Below, piece after piece: positions 1 through 9,623 of a stretch of DNA of 64,000 nt; the first letter of the stretch is position 1; every line of letters starts with the position of its first letter. The notes beneath the pieces are model-generated. The model was given only the letters and a program-made list of their open reading frames with translations, was not told the origin of the DNA and did not search any database. A program made the position numbers and the translations under genes. The DNA is from Streptomyces lacrimifluminis (GTDB lineage Bacteria; Actinomycetota; Actinomycetes; Streptomycetales; Streptomycetaceae): NCBI RefSeq assembly GCF_014646095.1, contig NZ_BMMU01000002.1, forward strand, positions 372,001 to 436,000, in the 5' to 3' direction.

Positions 1-1616
1 TGGATCTGACTGAAGCCCTCCTGGATGGCCAGGCGGTCCAGCGGGTCGGTGTTGTCGGAGGTCCACACCTGGTCCGTACGGGCGAGGACCCCGAGGTCGA
101 TCCGGCCGCCGCCGCCCGAGCAGGACTCGAAGGCGACGGCCGGGTGGGCCGCCCGCAACCGGTCCAGCAGGGCGTACAGCCCGTGCACGTGGTCGACCCA
201 CAGACGCTGCGGGTAGTCCTCACCGGGCCAGCCCGCGTCGGTGAAGCAGCGGTTGAAGTCCCACTTCACGTAGTCGATCGGGGCGCTGGAGAGCATCCCG
301 TCGAGCTGCTCCCAGAGGTACTCGCGGACATCCTCGCGCGCGAGGTTCAGTACGAGCTGATTGCGGAACTCCGTCCGCTTCCGTCCCGGCTGGAACTGCA
401 CCCAGTCGGGGTGCGCGCGGTACAGGTCACTGTCGGGGTTGACCATCTCGGGCTCCACCCAGATACCGAACCGCATCCCCAGGGAGTGCACGTACTCGGC
501 GAGCGGCCCCAGGCCCGCCGGGAAGCGGTCCGGGTTGGGCGTCCAGTCGCCGAGGCCGGCCCGGTCGCTGGTGCGGGCCCCGAACCAGCCGTCGTCCACG
601 ACGAACAGTTCGACACCGATCGCGGCGGCCCGCCGGGCCAGCGTCCCCTGCTGCTCCTCGGAGATGTCGAACTCCGTGGCTTCCCACGAGTTGTAGAGCA
701 CGGGCCGGTCCCGGTCCGCGTCCGGGACGACGAACGCGCGCTGGTACGCGTGCCATGCCCGGCTCGCCCCGCCGTGTCCGCCATCGGTCCACAGCCCCGC
801 GAAGACGGGCGTGGTGAAGGACTCGCCCGCCGCCAGGCGCAACAGGCCCGAGTCGTCGTATCCGGCGCCGCCGGTGATCTGCACGCGCGCGTCGGGCAGT
901 TGGGCGACGGCGATCCGCCAGGACCCGGACCAGCCGAGCGCACAGGCATACACCTCACCGTGCTCCTCGGTCGCGTCGGTGTCGAGCGCCACCCAGGGCA
1001 GGTGCTGGTGCCCGGTGTGACCGCGCCGGCTGCCGATGACCTTCTCACCGTAGGTGAGGTCCGCTTTCACGAGCCGGGACTCGGCGGCCCAGCGGCCATG
1101 CAACTGGGAGAGGCGCCAGCCGTCGCGCACGGGGAGCGTCCAGGTGGCGGAGTCCGCGCGAAGCAGCTCCAGCGGGCCGGTTCCGGCGGGCCCGTCATGG
1201 GCGAGGGTCACCCAGCGCTCCACGACGTCGTGGCGCATCCGGTAGTGCAGCGTGATCGACAGCCCTCCGTCACGGAACCGCAGCCGCAGTTCGTCCCCCT
1301 CGTCGCCGCGCCCGGTCTCGTACGCCTCGTAGCGCCACTCGGTGCCCCGGCGCTCGTCGGTCCGCACGGACAGCGCGGGCCGGACGAAGCGGGGGCCGCC
1401 CTCGACCGGGTACTCCTCGTGGCCGTCGAGCGGGGCCTCGAAGGGCCAGTACTCCGGCAGGGGACGAACGGCGAGCGCCTCCGCGTCGGCGAGGGCGATC
1501 CGCGGACCCCAGTGCAGGTGCAGCAGTTCGTCGTCCTCGGTGAGGTGGACGGCGTAACTGCTGCTGGGCCCCGAGAGAAGCCACGTACGACCGGTTCCGG
1601 CAATTTCCAGCATCAT
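1..1616 (-). CDS. Alpha-galactosidase, glycoside hydrolase family 36 (3' end outside window)
   Basis: Hydrolyses terminal alpha-galactosides (melibiose or raffinose type), probably in the cytoplasm because no signal peptide is visible. The frame opens at ATG 1616 (MMLEIAGTGR) and stays open to the left edge: 538 codons of a family usually around 700 residues, so the C-terminal beta domain is missing. An N-terminal beta-sandwich is followed by the TIM barrel. The nucleophile motif KWDFNR places the catalytic Asp at residue 453, and SDNTDPLDR gives the acid/base Asp at residue 521. VVDDGWFGAR and WVEPEMVNPDSDLYR are further typical GH36 segments. It is divergent from the phosphatase gene, with a 167-bp gap. 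Family assignment is secure; the exact substrate is inferred. Confidence 0.93.
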   Translation of the reverse strand, partial: MMLEIAGTGRTWLLSGPSSSYAVHLTEDDELLHLHWGPRIALADAEALAVRPLPEYWPFEAPLDGHEEYPVEGGPRFVRPALSVRTDERRGTEWRYEAYETGRGDEGDELRLRFRDGGLSITLHYRMRHDVVERWVTLAHDGPAGTGPLELLRADSATWTLPVRDGWRLSQLHGRWAAESRLVKADLTYGEKVIGSRRGHTGHQHLPWVALDTDATEEHGEVYACALGWSGSWRIAVAQLPDARVQITGGAGYDDSGLLRLAAGESFTTPVFAGLWTDGGHGGASRAWHAYQRAFVVPDADRDRPVLYNSWEATEFDISEEQQGTLARRAAAIGVELFVVDDGWFGARTSDRAGLGDWTPNPDRFPAGLGPLAEYVHSLGMRFGIWVEPEMVNPDSDLYRAHPDWVQFQPGRKRTEFRNQLVLNLAREDVREYLWEQLDGMLSSAPIDYVKWDFNRCFTDAGWPGEDYPQRLWVDHVHGLYALLDRLRAAHPAVAFESCSGGGGRIDLGVLARTDQVWTSDNTDPLDRLAIQEGFSQI

Positions 1617-1783
1617 GTCCCCACAGATTCGAACAGGCACGCTCAAGCATCAACATCATCAGCGCCACGGCCCCGGACGGCAACGCCTGTGGAAAACTCA
1701 TTGGCCTGCTCACCCATGTCGTATCGTCGAAGCGCGCCCGTCGACGAGCAGCGTCCGCGGGGCGGTGTGGGAGGGGAGCCCCC

Positions 1784-2581
1784 GTGACGCAGCAGGTCCC
1801 GTCGACCGAGCCCGAACTGGGCGGGGTACGAAACTTCCGTGACGTGGGCGGACTGCCGACGGTGGACGGCCGACGCGTGGCGCACGGGCGACTGTTCCGC
1901 AGCGGTCATCTCGCTCACGCGACCGACGAGGACGCGGCGTTTCTGGGCTCCCTCGGGCTGCACACGATCTTCGACTTCCGCAACGCGGCGGACATCGGGC
2001 TGGAGGGGCCGGACATCGAGCTGCCGGGCGTGCGCAACGTGAACATCCCGTTGTCCGACCCGGCGCACGGCGCGGAGTTCTGGAAGATGGTCCGGGACGG
2101 CGATCTCGACGAACTGCGCAGCCTCCTGGCCGACGGCAAGGGCGAGCAGCGGATGATCAACTCCTACCGGGAGATCGTCCGGGACCGCACCGCCGAACAT
2201 TCCCGCATGCTCCACGCGCTGGCGGAGGACAGCGTCCCGGCCCTGATGCACTGTGCGGCCGGCAAGGACCGCGCGGGCCTGTCCATCGCGGTGACGCTGC
2301 TCGCCGTCGGGGTGGAGCGCGACGCCATCGTGGCCGACTACATGGAGTCGAACGCGCAGCACCGCCGCTACAAGGTGCGTCGCAACGGCTCCGCGGCCAA
2401 GGCCTACAGCCCCGAGGTCCTGGAACTGCTCAACCCGCTCTTCGGGACCCGTCCCGATTATCTGAAAGCGGCGATGGAGGCCGTCGAGGAGACCTGGGGC
2501 GGCGTCGACAGCTATCTGGAGCAGGGACTGGGCGTCACCCCCGAGATACGGGAGCGGCTGCGGGAGCGGTTCTTGGACTGA
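1784..2581 (+). CDS. Tyrosine/serine protein phosphatase, IphP-like
   Basis: A 265-residue cytoplasmic phosphatase of the actinobacterial IphP/PTP family. The P-loop HCAAGKDRAG lies at residues 156-165, with nucleophile Cys157 and phosphate-binding Arg163; the N-terminal GVRNFRDVGG segment is typical of the family. The GTG start at 1784 is chosen because a GGGGAG ribosome site lies 5 nt upstream and the protein then begins just before the conserved N-terminus. It stands alone, divergent from the alpha-galactosidase and convergent with the following regulator pair. Substrates cannot be read from sequence; homologues act on phosphotyrosine, phosphoserine or phosphoinositides. Confidence 0.9.
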   Translation: MTQQVPSTEPELGGVRNFRDVGGLPTVDGRRVAHGRLFRSGHLAHATDEDAAFLGSLGLHTIFDFRNAADIGLEGPDIELPGVRNVNIPLSDPAHGAEFWKMVRDGDLDELRSLLADGKGEQRMINSYREIVRDRTAEHSRMLHALAEDSVPALMHCAAGKDRAGLSIAVTLLAVGVERDAIVADYMESNAQHRRYKVRRNGSAAKAYSPEVLELLNPLFGTRPDYLKAAMEAVEETWGGVDSYLEQGLGVTPEIRERLRERFLD

Positions 2582-2605
2582 GACCGGACCCGCCGTCCGT
2601 GACCG

Positions 2606-2728
2606 CTACTGCTTCGCGCCCACCTCGAACAGCAGGTAGATGAAGCCGGCGAAGAGGTGTCCGACCGCGATGTAGATGATCAGTCGGACCCACAGGGCCC
2701 GGGGGAACTTTTCCTCCATGTCGGTCAT
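2606..2728 (-). CDS. Small single-pass membrane protein, DUF6126-like
   Basis: A 40-residue protein beginning MTDMEEKFPRALW, with one hydrophobic stretch (LIIYIAVGHLFAGFIYLLF) and a short tail ending GAKQ. Its ATG overlaps the stop codon of the upstream XRE-cupin regulator (ATGA at 2725-2728), so translation is probably coupled. I recall a family annotated DUF6126 with this sequence and this position next to XRE-cupin regulators in Streptomyces; that name is from memory. Function is unknown. The constant pairing suggests that it senses or transports something for the regulator, which is inference. Confidence 0.8.
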   Translation of the reverse strand: MTDMEEKFPRALWVRLIIYIAVGHLFAGFIYLLFEVGAKQ

Positions 2729-3342
2729 GGCGTCACTCCAGTGGTCGGGCCGATACAGAGGCCGGCGGTCGGGCTTTGAAGCAGGGTGTGGACGAAGAGC
2801 AGGTCGGTGCCGTCGCGGCCGTCGGCGGCGAGGCGGTGCGGGGTCAGCGAGTCGAAGTGCGCGCTGTCACCGGGTGCGAGGACGTGTGCGGTGTCCCCCA
2901 GCCGCAGCCGCAGCCGCCCCTTGAGGACGTACAGCCACTCCTCGCCGGGGTGGACGCGCACGATGTCGCCCTGCGCCCCGTGCGGAACATGGACGCGCAG
3001 TGCCTGCATGCCGCGTCCGGACGCACCGGCCTGCCAGTAGGACCAGCCGCCCGCGGCTGTCGGCTCCATGTCGGCGGCGCGTACGATCGCGTCCCGGTCG
3101 GCGACCGTCTCACCGAGCAGTTCGGAGACCGTCGTACCGTAGACACGGGCGAGTCCGAGCAGCATCGGCAGGGAGGGCTGGCGCTGCCCGGTCTCCAGGC
3201 GGGAGAGATGGGCGGGCGACAGTCCGGCCGACCGGGCCGCGGCCTCCAGCGTGAGGGAGGCCCGGCGACGCAGCGCCCGAAGCTGCGGTGCGACGACGGG
3301 CAGGTCCTCGACCGGCCCGGACGACTCTTCGGGAAGGCTCAT
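2725..3342 (-). CDS. XRE-family transcriptional regulator with C-terminal cupin domain
   Basis: A 205-residue one-component regulator. A helix-turn-helix occupies about residues 18-78, with the recognition region SPAHLSRLETGQRQPS. The C-terminal cupin barrel (about 120-195; HPGEEW and LAPGDSAHFDSLTPH) probably binds a small ligand. It is transcribed ahead of, and overlaps, the 40-residue membrane protein. Two near-identical palindromes (3362-3378 and 3382-3398) lie 20-56 bp upstream of the start and are the obvious autoregulatory operator. One oddity: GGAGG sits only 1 nt before ATG 3342, inside a mini-ORF (ATG GAG GCA TGA at 3350-3339) overlapping the start. This may allow reinitiation, or the true start may differ slightly. 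Confidence 0.88.
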   Translation of the reverse strand: MSLPEESSGPVEDLPVVAPQLRALRRRASLTLEAAARSAGLSPAHLSRLETGQRQPSLPMLLGLARVYGTTVSELLGETVADRDAIVRAADMEPTAAGGWSYWQAGASGRGMQALRVHVPHGAQGDIVRVHPGEEWLYVLKGRLRLRLGDTAHVLAPGDSAHFDSLTPHRLAADGRDGTDLLFVHTLLQSPTAGLCIGPTTGVTP

Positions 3343-3361
3343 GCCTCCATTCAGCCGCAGT

Positions 3362-3398
3362 TTTGCCTCTGAGGCAAATATCTTGCCTCAGAGGCAAA
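3362..3398. promoter_or_regulatory. Twin palindromic operator upstream of the XRE-cupin gene
   Basis: Two 17-bp near-palindromes, TTTGCCTCTGAGGCAAA (3362-3378) and CTTGCCTCAGAGGCAAA (3382-3398), have centres 20 bp apart, about two helical turns, so they lie on the same DNA face. The whole 37-bp block is also close to an inverted repeat. Position directly upstream of the regulator points to cooperative autoregulation by its product. The symmetry is seen in sequence; the binding protein is inferred. Confidence 0.7.
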
Positions 3399-3438
3399 CC
3401 GCGTAAGGGGGTCCGCCCGGCCCCTTTTCCCTGTCGTC

Positions 3439-4848
3439 CTACCTGTTGGCCACCGCCTGCTTGACCAGCGTCTTCCCGAAGTCCCACATCAGCCCGCCCC
3501 CGCTGTGCGCGTCGTCCATCACGGCGGTGAAGGCGTCCACGAAGCGGTCCACTTCCCGCTCGCCGACGATCAGCGGCGGAATCAGCTTGATCACCTCCAG
3601 GTGGTCGCCGGAGACCTGCGTCAGGATCCGGTGCCGTTGCAGCAGCGGTACGACGACCATCTGGGCGAACAGCCCCTTGCGGGCGGCCTGAAGCATCGTC
3701 CAGCGGCTGCGCAGCTTCAGTGACCTGGGCTTCCCGAACTCGATGCCGATCATCAATCCCCGGCCGCGTACGTCGGCCAGCAGCTCGTACTTGTCGACGA
3801 GCGCCGCCAGCCGGGACCTCAACCGGTCCCCCGTGGCCCGGGCGTTGGCGACGATCTGCTCGTTCTCCATGACCGACAGCACGGCGAGGCCCGCCGCCAT
3901 GGCCTGGGCGTTGCCCCCGAAGCTGGCCGAGTGCACAAGGACGCGGTCGATCGACGAGTACACCTTCTTGAAGATCCACTCCTTGCCGATCGTGGCACCC
4001 ACGGGCACGTATCCGCCGGACAGCGCCTTCGCCACACACACCAGGTCGGGCTCGACGCCGTCCTCGTGCTGGTAGGCGTAGAAGTCACCGGTCCGCCCGA
4101 GACCGGTCTGCACCTCGTCAGCGATCAGCAGCGCCTTGTGCCGGTGCAGCAACTCCTGCGCGGCGCGCAGATATCCGGGAGGCGCCTCGTGCACGCCCTT
4201 GCCCTGGATCGGTTCGACGATCAGGGCTGCCACGTCGCCCTTCTTCAACTCCCGTGCCAGGGCGTCGAGATCACCGAGGGGGACGGCGGTGTCGGGCAGC
4301 AACGGGGCGAAGCCGTCCCGGAAGCCGTCCTCGCCGTTGACGGAGAGGGACCCGGTGGTCAGGCCGTGGAAGGCGTGCTTGCAGTACAGGACGCGCGGTT
4401 TCCCGGTGGCGTACCGGGCGAACTTGAGCGCGGTCTCCACCGCTTCCGTGCCGCTGTTGCCGAAGAACACCCGGTCCAGATGCGGACTGTGGGTGAGGAG
4501 CCGCTCCGCGAGCAGTCCGGGCAGCGGCTGGCAGTCGAAGCGGGTGAGGTCGGCGAGCCGGGCGTCGAGGACGTCGTGCAGCGCCTTGCGGACCACGGGG
4601 TGATGACGGCCGAGGCCCATCACCCCGAACCCGGCGAGCATGTCGAGGTAGTCGTCGCCGTCCGCGTCCCAGAAGTACGCGCCCTCGGCCCGCTCGTAGA
4701 CCTTGTCGAAGCCGATGGTGTGCAGCATGCGTGGGAGTTGGTGGTTGAGATGCCTGCTGTGCAGCTCGTAGCGTTCGGCACCGCGCTCGGCCAGCAGCGC
4801 GCCGAGGTCGAACTCCCCCGACGGGGACCCGGGTTCAGCGGATGTCAT
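3439..4848 (-). CDS. hpnO: Class III aminotransferase of hopanoid side-chain synthesis, HpnO type
   Basis: A 469-residue PLP-dependent aminotransferase, assigned to conversion of ribosylhopane to aminobacteriohopanetriol from family and context. [17 protein letters not shown] (129-145) and ADEVQTG (PLP-ring Asp244) are class III motifs, and Lys274 in VAKALSGG is the expected Schiff-base lysine. Its ATG overlaps the dxs stop codon by 4 bp (ATGA, 4845-4848), so it ends the hopanoid operon. Ornithine/acetylornithine-type transaminase would be the alternative from sequence alone; the position beside hpnH/hpnG favours HpnO. Confidence 0.88.
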   Translation of the reverse strand: MTSAEPGSPSGEFDLGALLAERGAERYELHSRHLNHQLPRMLHTIGFDKVYERAEGAYFWDADGDDYLDMLAGFGVMGLGRHHPVVRKALHDVLDARLADLTRFDCQPLPGLLAERLLTHSPHLDRVFFGNSGTEAVETALKFARYATGKPRVLYCKHAFHGLTTGSLSVNGEDGFRDGFAPLLPDTAVPLGDLDALARELKKGDVAALIVEPIQGKGVHEAPPGYLRAAQELLHRHKALLIADEVQTGLGRTGDFYAYQHEDGVEPDLVCVAKALSGGYVPVGATIGKEWIFKKVYSSIDRVLVHSASFGGNAQAMAAGLAVLSVMENEQIVANARATGDRLRSRLAALVDKYELLADVRGRGLMIGIEFGKPRSLKLRSRWTMLQAARKGLFAQMVVVPLLQRHRILTQVSGDHLEVIKLIPPLIVGEREVDRFVDAFTAVMDDAHSGGGLMWDFGKTLVKQAVANR

Positions 4849-6755
4849 TCCTGTTTCTCCTTGGACTTCCCCTTGGACAGCTCTTCCTTGGTGGCCAGCC
4901 CGGCGCTGATCCGTCCGGCGATCTCGACAGGTGTGAGGCCGATGTCGGCGAGCAGCTCACCGCGCTTGGCATGCGCGAGGAACTGTTCCGGAATCCCGAA
5001 CCGCCGCACAGGTACGTCGACTTCGGCGTCGCCGAGGGCCAGCGCCACAGCGGCTCCGACCCCGGACGCGCGGCTGTTGTCCTCGACGACGGCGACCATG
5101 CGATGTCCGGCGGCCAGGCCCGGCAGCGCCGGGTCGACGGGCTTGACCCAACGCGGGTCCACAACCGTGCAGTTGATGCCGCGCCCCACCAGCAGCTCGG
5201 CGGCCTGCAGACACACCGGAGCCATCACGCCGACGGCCACCAGCAGCACGTCGGCGGCCTCCTCGGACCGGTGCAGCACATGCATTCCGCCCACATGGCC
5301 GACGGCCTCGATCGCCGGCCCCACCGACTCCTTGGGGAACCGGATCAGCGTGGGCGCGTCGTCGACGGCCACCGCCTCCCGGAGCTGGGCGCGGAGCTGG
5401 TCGGCGTCACGCGGTGCGGCGATCCTCAGACCGGGCACGACCTGGAGGATGGACAGGTCCCACATCCCGTTGTGCGACGCTCCGTCGACTCCCGTGACAC
5501 CGGCGCGGTCCAGGACGAACGTCACCCCGCACCGGTGCAGCGCGACATCCATCAGCAACTGGTCGAAGGCACGGTTGAGGAAGGTGGCGTACACGGCGAC
5601 GACGGGATGCAGACCGCCCGTCGCCAGTCCCGCCGCCGACACCGCCGCGTGCTGCTCGGCGATCCCTACGTCCCACACCCGCTCGGGGAACCGCTCGGCG
5701 AACCTACCGAGGCCCACGGGATGCAGCATGGCCGCGGTGATCGCGACGACGTCGTCGCGCTCCTCCCCGATCCTCACGATCTCGTCGCCGAACACCGAGG
5801 TCCAGGAAGGCCCGTTGGAAGGCGCGAGCGGCTCGCAGGTCAGCGGATCCATCACACCGACGGTGTGGAAGTGGTCCTCCTCGTGCGAACGCGCGGGCTC
5901 GTAGCCGCGCCCCTTCTCCGTCAGGCAGTGGATCAGCACGGGCCCGTGGAAACGCTTCGCGCGCCGCAGCGCGGACTCCACCGCCCCGATGTCGTGCCCG
6001 TCGATCGGGCCGACGTACTTCAGCCCCAGGTCCTCGAACATGCCCTGCGGATTGAACGCGTCCTTGAAGCCCTTCTTCGCACCGTGCAGCGACTCGTAGA
6101 GGGTGTTGCCGATGAGAGGGGTCCGCAGCAGTACATCCTTGCCCCAGGCCAGCACCTGCTCGTAGCTGTCTGTCGTCCGCAGGGTCGCCAGGTGGTTGGC
6201 GAGGCCGCCGATGGTGGGTGAGTAGGAGCGTTCGTTGTCGTTGACGACGATGATCAGGGGCCGGTCCTTGGCCGCCGCGATGTTGTTGAGCGCCTCCCAG
6301 GCCATCCCGCCGGTGAGCGCGCCGTCGCCGATGACCGCGACGACATGCCCCTTCCCGCCCTGCACCTGGCGGGCCTTGGCGAGCCCGTCGGCCCAGCCGA
6401 GCGCGGTGGACGCGTGGCTGTTCTCGATGATGTCGTGCTCGGACTCCTCGCGCGAGGGATAACCTGAGAGGCCTCCCTTGCCGCGCAGCTTGGAGAAGTC
6501 CTGACGTCCCGTCAGAAGTTTGTGTACGTAGCTCTGATGGCCGGTGTCCCACAGGATGCGGTCGGCCGGTGACTCGAAGACCCGGTGGAGCGCGACGGTG
6601 AGTTCCACCACCCCCAGATTGGGTCCGAGATGCCCGCCGGTCCTGGCGACCGCGTGCACCAGGAACTCCCGTATCTCGTCGGACAGTTCACCGAGTTCCG
6701 CCTCGGACAGCGCCTTCAGGTCGCGTGGTCCCCGGATGTTCTCCAGAATCGTCAC
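4845..6755 (-). CDS. dxs: 1-deoxy-D-xylulose-5-phosphate synthase
   Basis: A 636-residue, full-length thiamine-diphosphate enzyme making DXP from pyruvate and glyceraldehyde-3-phosphate, the first step of the MEP isoprenoid pathway. The N-terminus has [16 protein letters not shown] and [10 protein letters not shown]. The ThDP/Mg motif runs from GDGALTGG to NDN, and the transketolase-like half carries GIAEQHA and [18 protein letters not shown]. The start at 6755 follows ispG by 42 bp, and the 3' end overlaps hpnO. Its place in the hopanoid operon suggests a dedicated copy boosting precursor supply. A second housekeeping dxs elsewhere is expected but not visible here. Confidence 0.96.
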   Translation of the reverse strand: MTILENIRGPRDLKALSEAELGELSDEIREFLVHAVARTGGHLGPNLGVVELTVALHRVFESPADRILWDTGHQSYVHKLLTGRQDFSKLRGKGGLSGYPSREESEHDIIENSHASTALGWADGLAKARQVQGGKGHVVAVIGDGALTGGMAWEALNNIAAAKDRPLIIVVNDNERSYSPTIGGLANHLATLRTTDSYEQVLAWGKDVLLRTPLIGNTLYESLHGAKKGFKDAFNPQGMFEDLGLKYVGPIDGHDIGAVESALRRAKRFHGPVLIHCLTEKGRGYEPARSHEEDHFHTVGVMDPLTCEPLAPSNGPSWTSVFGDEIVRIGEERDDVVAITAAMLHPVGLGRFAERFPERVWDVGIAEQHAAVSAAGLATGGLHPVVAVYATFLNRAFDQLLMDVALHRCGVTFVLDRAGVTGVDGASHNGMWDLSILQVVPGLRIAAPRDADQLRAQLREAVAVDDAPTLIRFPKESVGPAIEAVGHVGGMHVLHRSEEAADVLLVAVGVMAPVCLQAAELLVGRGINCTVVDPRWVKPVDPALPGLAAGHRMVAVVEDNSRASGVGAAVALALGDAEVDVPVRRFGIPEQFLAHAKRGELLADIGLTPVEIAGRISAGLATKEELSKGKSKEKQE

Positions 6756-6797
6756 GCTCGGGCCCCCTTTTCTTCCGTACTCGCCAGCCCGTGCTGT

Positions 6798-7955
6798 TCA
6801 GCTCACGGTGACCGCCGGTTCCCCCGACGTGACGCCGTCCTGCTCCATCTGTTCGGCGATCTTCATCGCCTCCTCGATCAGGGTCTCCACGATCTTCGAC
6901 TCGGGCACGGTCTTGATGACCTCGCCCTTCACGAAGATCTGCCCCTTCCCGTTGCCGGAGGCGACCCCGAGGTCCGCCTCCCGTGCCTCGCCGGGGCCGT
7001 TGACGACACACCCCATGACCGCGACGCGCAAGGGAACTTCCATGCCCTCCAACCCGGCCGTCACCTGGTCGGCGAGCTTGTAGACGTCGACCTGGGCACG
7101 CCCGCAGGACGGACAGGACACGATCTCCAGCCGCCGTTGCCGCAGGTTGAGTGATTCCAGGATCTGGATGCCGACCTTGACCTCCTCGGCGGGCGGCGCC
7201 GACAGCGAGACCCGGATGGTGTCCCCGATGCCCTCGCTCAGCAACGCCCCAAAAGCCACAGCCGACTTGATGGTCCCCTGGAAGGCTGGACCGGCCTCGG
7301 TGACGCCCAGGTGCAGCGGGTAGTCGCACCGTTCCGCGAGCAACCGGTAGGCGTTGACCATGATGACCGGGTCACTGTGCTTGACCGAGATCTTGATGTC
7401 CCTGAAGCCGTGCTCCTCGAACAGCGACGCCTCCCACAGCGCCGACTCGACGAGCGCCTCCGGCGTCGCCTTCCCGTACTTCTGGAGCAGCCTCCGGTCC
7501 AGCGAACCGGCGTTGACCCCGATCCGGATCGGCGTGCCGTGGTCCTTGGCAGCGCGCGCGATCTCCTTCACCTGGTCGTCGAACTGCTTGATGTTGCCGG
7601 GGTTCACCCGGACCGCCGCGCAGCCGGCCTCGATCGCGGCGAACACGTACTTCGGCTGGAAGTGGATGTCGGCGATCACCGGGATCTGCGACTTGCGGGC
7701 GATGGTGGCGAGGGCGTCCGCGTCGTCCTGCGTGGGACACGCGACCCGCACGATCTGGCAGCCGGACGCCGTCAGCTCGGCGATCTGCTGGAGCGTGGCG
7801 CCGATGTCCGACGTACGCGTCGTCGTCATCGACTGGACCGACACCGGGGCCCCGCCCCCGACCGCCACCGGCCCGACCTCGATGCGCCGGGAGACCCGGC
7901 GCTCGGCGATCGGACGGAGCGGCATCTCGGGGACACCCAGGGAGACGGCGGTCAC
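6798..7955 (-). CDS. ispG: 4-hydroxy-3-methylbut-2-enyl diphosphate synthase (GcpE)
   Basis: A [4Fe-4S] enzyme converting MEcPP to HMBPP in the MEP pathway. The frame is open further upstream, but the GTG at 7955 fits best: it lies 4 bp after the hpnH stop, has GGGAG upstream, and gives 385 residues, the usual actinobacterial length. The N-terminus then reads [25 protein letters not shown] and VRVNPGNIK are family motifs. Cluster cysteines lie in [12 protein letters not shown] and [10 protein letters not shown] near the C-terminus. It sits between hpnH and dxs in a tight leftward operon. Confidence 0.95.
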   Translation of the reverse strand: MTAVSLGVPEMPLRPIAERRVSRRIEVGPVAVGGGAPVSVQSMTTTRTSDIGATLQQIAELTASGCQIVRVACPTQDDADALATIARKSQIPVIADIHFQPKYVFAAIEAGCAAVRVNPGNIKQFDDQVKEIARAAKDHGTPIRIGVNAGSLDRRLLQKYGKATPEALVESALWEASLFEEHGFRDIKISVKHSDPVIMVNAYRLLAERCDYPLHLGVTEAGPAFQGTIKSAVAFGALLSEGIGDTIRVSLSAPPAEEVKVGIQILESLNLRQRRLEIVSCPSCGRAQVDVYKLADQVTAGLEGMEVPLRVAVMGCVVNGPGEAREADLGVASGNGKGQIFVKGEVIKTVPESKIVETLIEEAMKIAEQMEQDGVTSGEPAVTVS

Positions 7956-7959
7956 GACG

Positions 7960-8982
7960 TCACTCCCGGTTTCCGGCGACGGTCTCGCGCATGGCACGCA
8001 GGGACTCCTTGAGGGACCCCATAGTGGCCATGACGGCCGTCGGTTCGTAGCCGCAGTGGGCCATGCAGTTGGCACACCGGTCGTCCTTGCCCCGGCCGTA
8101 GGAGTCCCAGTCGGTCTTCTCGATGAGCTCCTTGTACGTCGTCACATACCCGTCGCTCATCAGGTAGCAGGGCTTCTGCCAGCCGAACAGCGAGTAGTTC
8201 GGGATCGCCCACGCCGTGCACGGGAAGTCGACCTTGCCCTCCAGGAAGTCCAGGAAGAGCGGGGAGTGGTTGAGCCGCCAGCGCCGGCGGTTGCCGCCGC
8301 CGAAAGCTTTCTTGAACAGTTCACGGGTCTGCTCGACGCCGAGGAAGTGCTCCTGGTCGGGAGCCTTCTCGTAGGCGTAGGCGGGCGAGATCATCATCTC
8401 GTCGACCTGGAGGTCGTCGTTGAGGAAGTCGAGCACCTCGATGATGGTCTGCGGGGTGTCGGTGTTGAAGAAGGTCGAGTTGGTGGTGACCCGGAAGCCG
8501 CGCTTCTTGGCCTCCTTGATGGCGGCCACGGCCTCGTCGAACACCCCCTCCTTCGCGACGGACTCGTCGTGCCGCGCACGCAGTCCGTCGATGTGCACGG
8601 CGAACGCGAAGTACGGCGAGGGCGTGAACCTGTCCATCTTCTTGCGCAGCAGCATGGCGTTGGTGCAGAGGAAGACGTACTTCTTCTTCGCCACCAACTG
8701 CCGCACGATCTCGTCGATATGAGGGTGCATCAGGGGTTCGCCGCCGGCGATGGACACCATCGGGGCCCCGGATTCGAGGACCGCTCCGACGGCCTGGGCG
8801 ACCGGCATGCGCTGCTTGAGCACACCGGCCGGATGCTGGATCTTCCCGCAGCCCTCACACTTGAGGTTGCAGGCGTAGAGCGGCTCCAGTTCGACGATCA
8901 GCGGGAACTTGTCCCGCTTACGGATTTTCTGTTCGGCCAAATACGTAGCGATCTTGATGGATTGACGGAGCGGCATGACCAT
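7960..8982 (-). CDS. hpnH: Adenosyl-hopene transferase, radical SAM protein HpnH
   Basis: Adds the adenosyl group to diploptene, the first step of C35 hopanoid side-chain formation. The start at 8982 ([18 protein letters not shown]) is chosen over upstream codons because a full GGAGGTGAG ribosome site lies at 8987-8995 and homologues begin this way; length is then 340 residues. The radical-SAM cluster motif CNLKCEGC lies about 45 residues in, followed by SIAGGEP. An extra C-terminal cysteine group (CANCMAHC) is typical of this SPASM-like family. The ribosome site overlaps the hpnG stop codon, implying coupled translation. Confidence 0.95.
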   Translation of the reverse strand: MVMPLRQSIKIATYLAEQKIRKRDKFPLIVELEPLYACNLKCEGCGKIQHPAGVLKQRMPVAQAVGAVLESGAPMVSIAGGEPLMHPHIDEIVRQLVAKKKYVFLCTNAMLLRKKMDRFTPSPYFAFAVHIDGLRARHDESVAKEGVFDEAVAAIKEAKKRGFRVTTNSTFFNTDTPQTIIEVLDFLNDDLQVDEMMISPAYAYEKAPDQEHFLGVEQTRELFKKAFGGGNRRRWRLNHSPLFLDFLEGKVDFPCTAWAIPNYSLFGWQKPCYLMSDGYVTTYKELIEKTDWDSYGRGKDDRCANCMAHCGYEPTAVMATMGSLKESLRAMRETVAGNRE

Positions 8983-8987
8983 CTGGC

Positions 8988-9623
8988 TCACCTCCGGGGG
9001 AGCAGCAAGGAACGGTGCCATTCGACAAAAGCGGGAAGGACCGAACGAAGAACGCGGAAGGCCGATATTCCACCGCGAAGTGTGCCGATCCGGACGAGTT
9101 CATGCTCTGGAGCGTCCACGACCACCCGTACGGCCGCAACGGGGCGCACGCCTGTGCGCCCGGCGCTGTGGAGCGTGGCCGCCGACTCCATGTCGACCGC
9201 GATTGCGCCGGTCGCCAGCAGATCCGACCGTTCGTGACCGCGTACGACGTGATCGGAACCGGTGAGGGGGCCGGTGTGGACGGTGCGCCCGGGCACGGCA
9301 CGCACCAGTTCCTCGACGAGCCGTTCGGTGCCGACGCAGCGGGTGGTGCCGCGCGGGTCCCGGGTCTCCTCGGCGACCACCAGGTCGCCGGGGTGCATTC
9401 CGGGGGCGAGTCCCGCGCAGAAGCCGGTGGCCAGCACTGCGGCGTCGCGCAGCGCCGGGTCGGCGAGGGCCCGGGTGACGGCCGCCTCGGCGGCGACGGG
9501 CCCCATTCCCGTACGCAGCACGGTGACGGTTCCGGCGCCGCGCTCGCCCCGGCGCAGGGCGAGCCGTTCGATGCCGAGCGCGCAGGCGATCAGCAGCGGG
9601 GCCGACTCGGACGGTCTGTCCAT
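8988..9623 (-). CDS. hpnG: Adenosylhopane nucleosidase/phosphorylase, HpnG type
   Basis: A 211-residue phosphorylase-superfamily protein that removes adenine from adenosylhopane, the step after HpnH. It shows ACALGIERLALRRG at the N-terminus and a nucleoside-phosphorylase signature with VDMESAA (the Met-Glu contacting the ribose). The ATG at 9623 shares one base with the shc stop (TGATG), and its own stop overlaps the hpnH ribosome site, so it sits in the middle of a coupled string. MTA/SAH nucleosidase would be the call without the neighbours. Confidence 0.9.
   Translation of the reverse strand: MDRPSESAPLLIACALGIERLALRRGERGAGTVTVLRTGMGPVAAEAAVTRALADPALRDAAVLATGFCAGLAPGMHPGDLVVAEETRDPRGTTRCVGTERLVEELVRAVPGRTVHTGPLTGSDHVVRGHERSDLLATGAIAVDMESAATLHSAGRTGVRPVAAVRVVVDAPEHELVRIGTLRGGISAFRVLRSVLPAFVEWHRSLLLPRR

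Noticed and set aside
144..1787. Long plus-strand open frame (547 codons) across the left end
   Set aside because: It is antisense to the alpha-galactosidase, whose frame carries both GH36 catalytic motifs; the plus frame has no recognisable domain or ribosome site.
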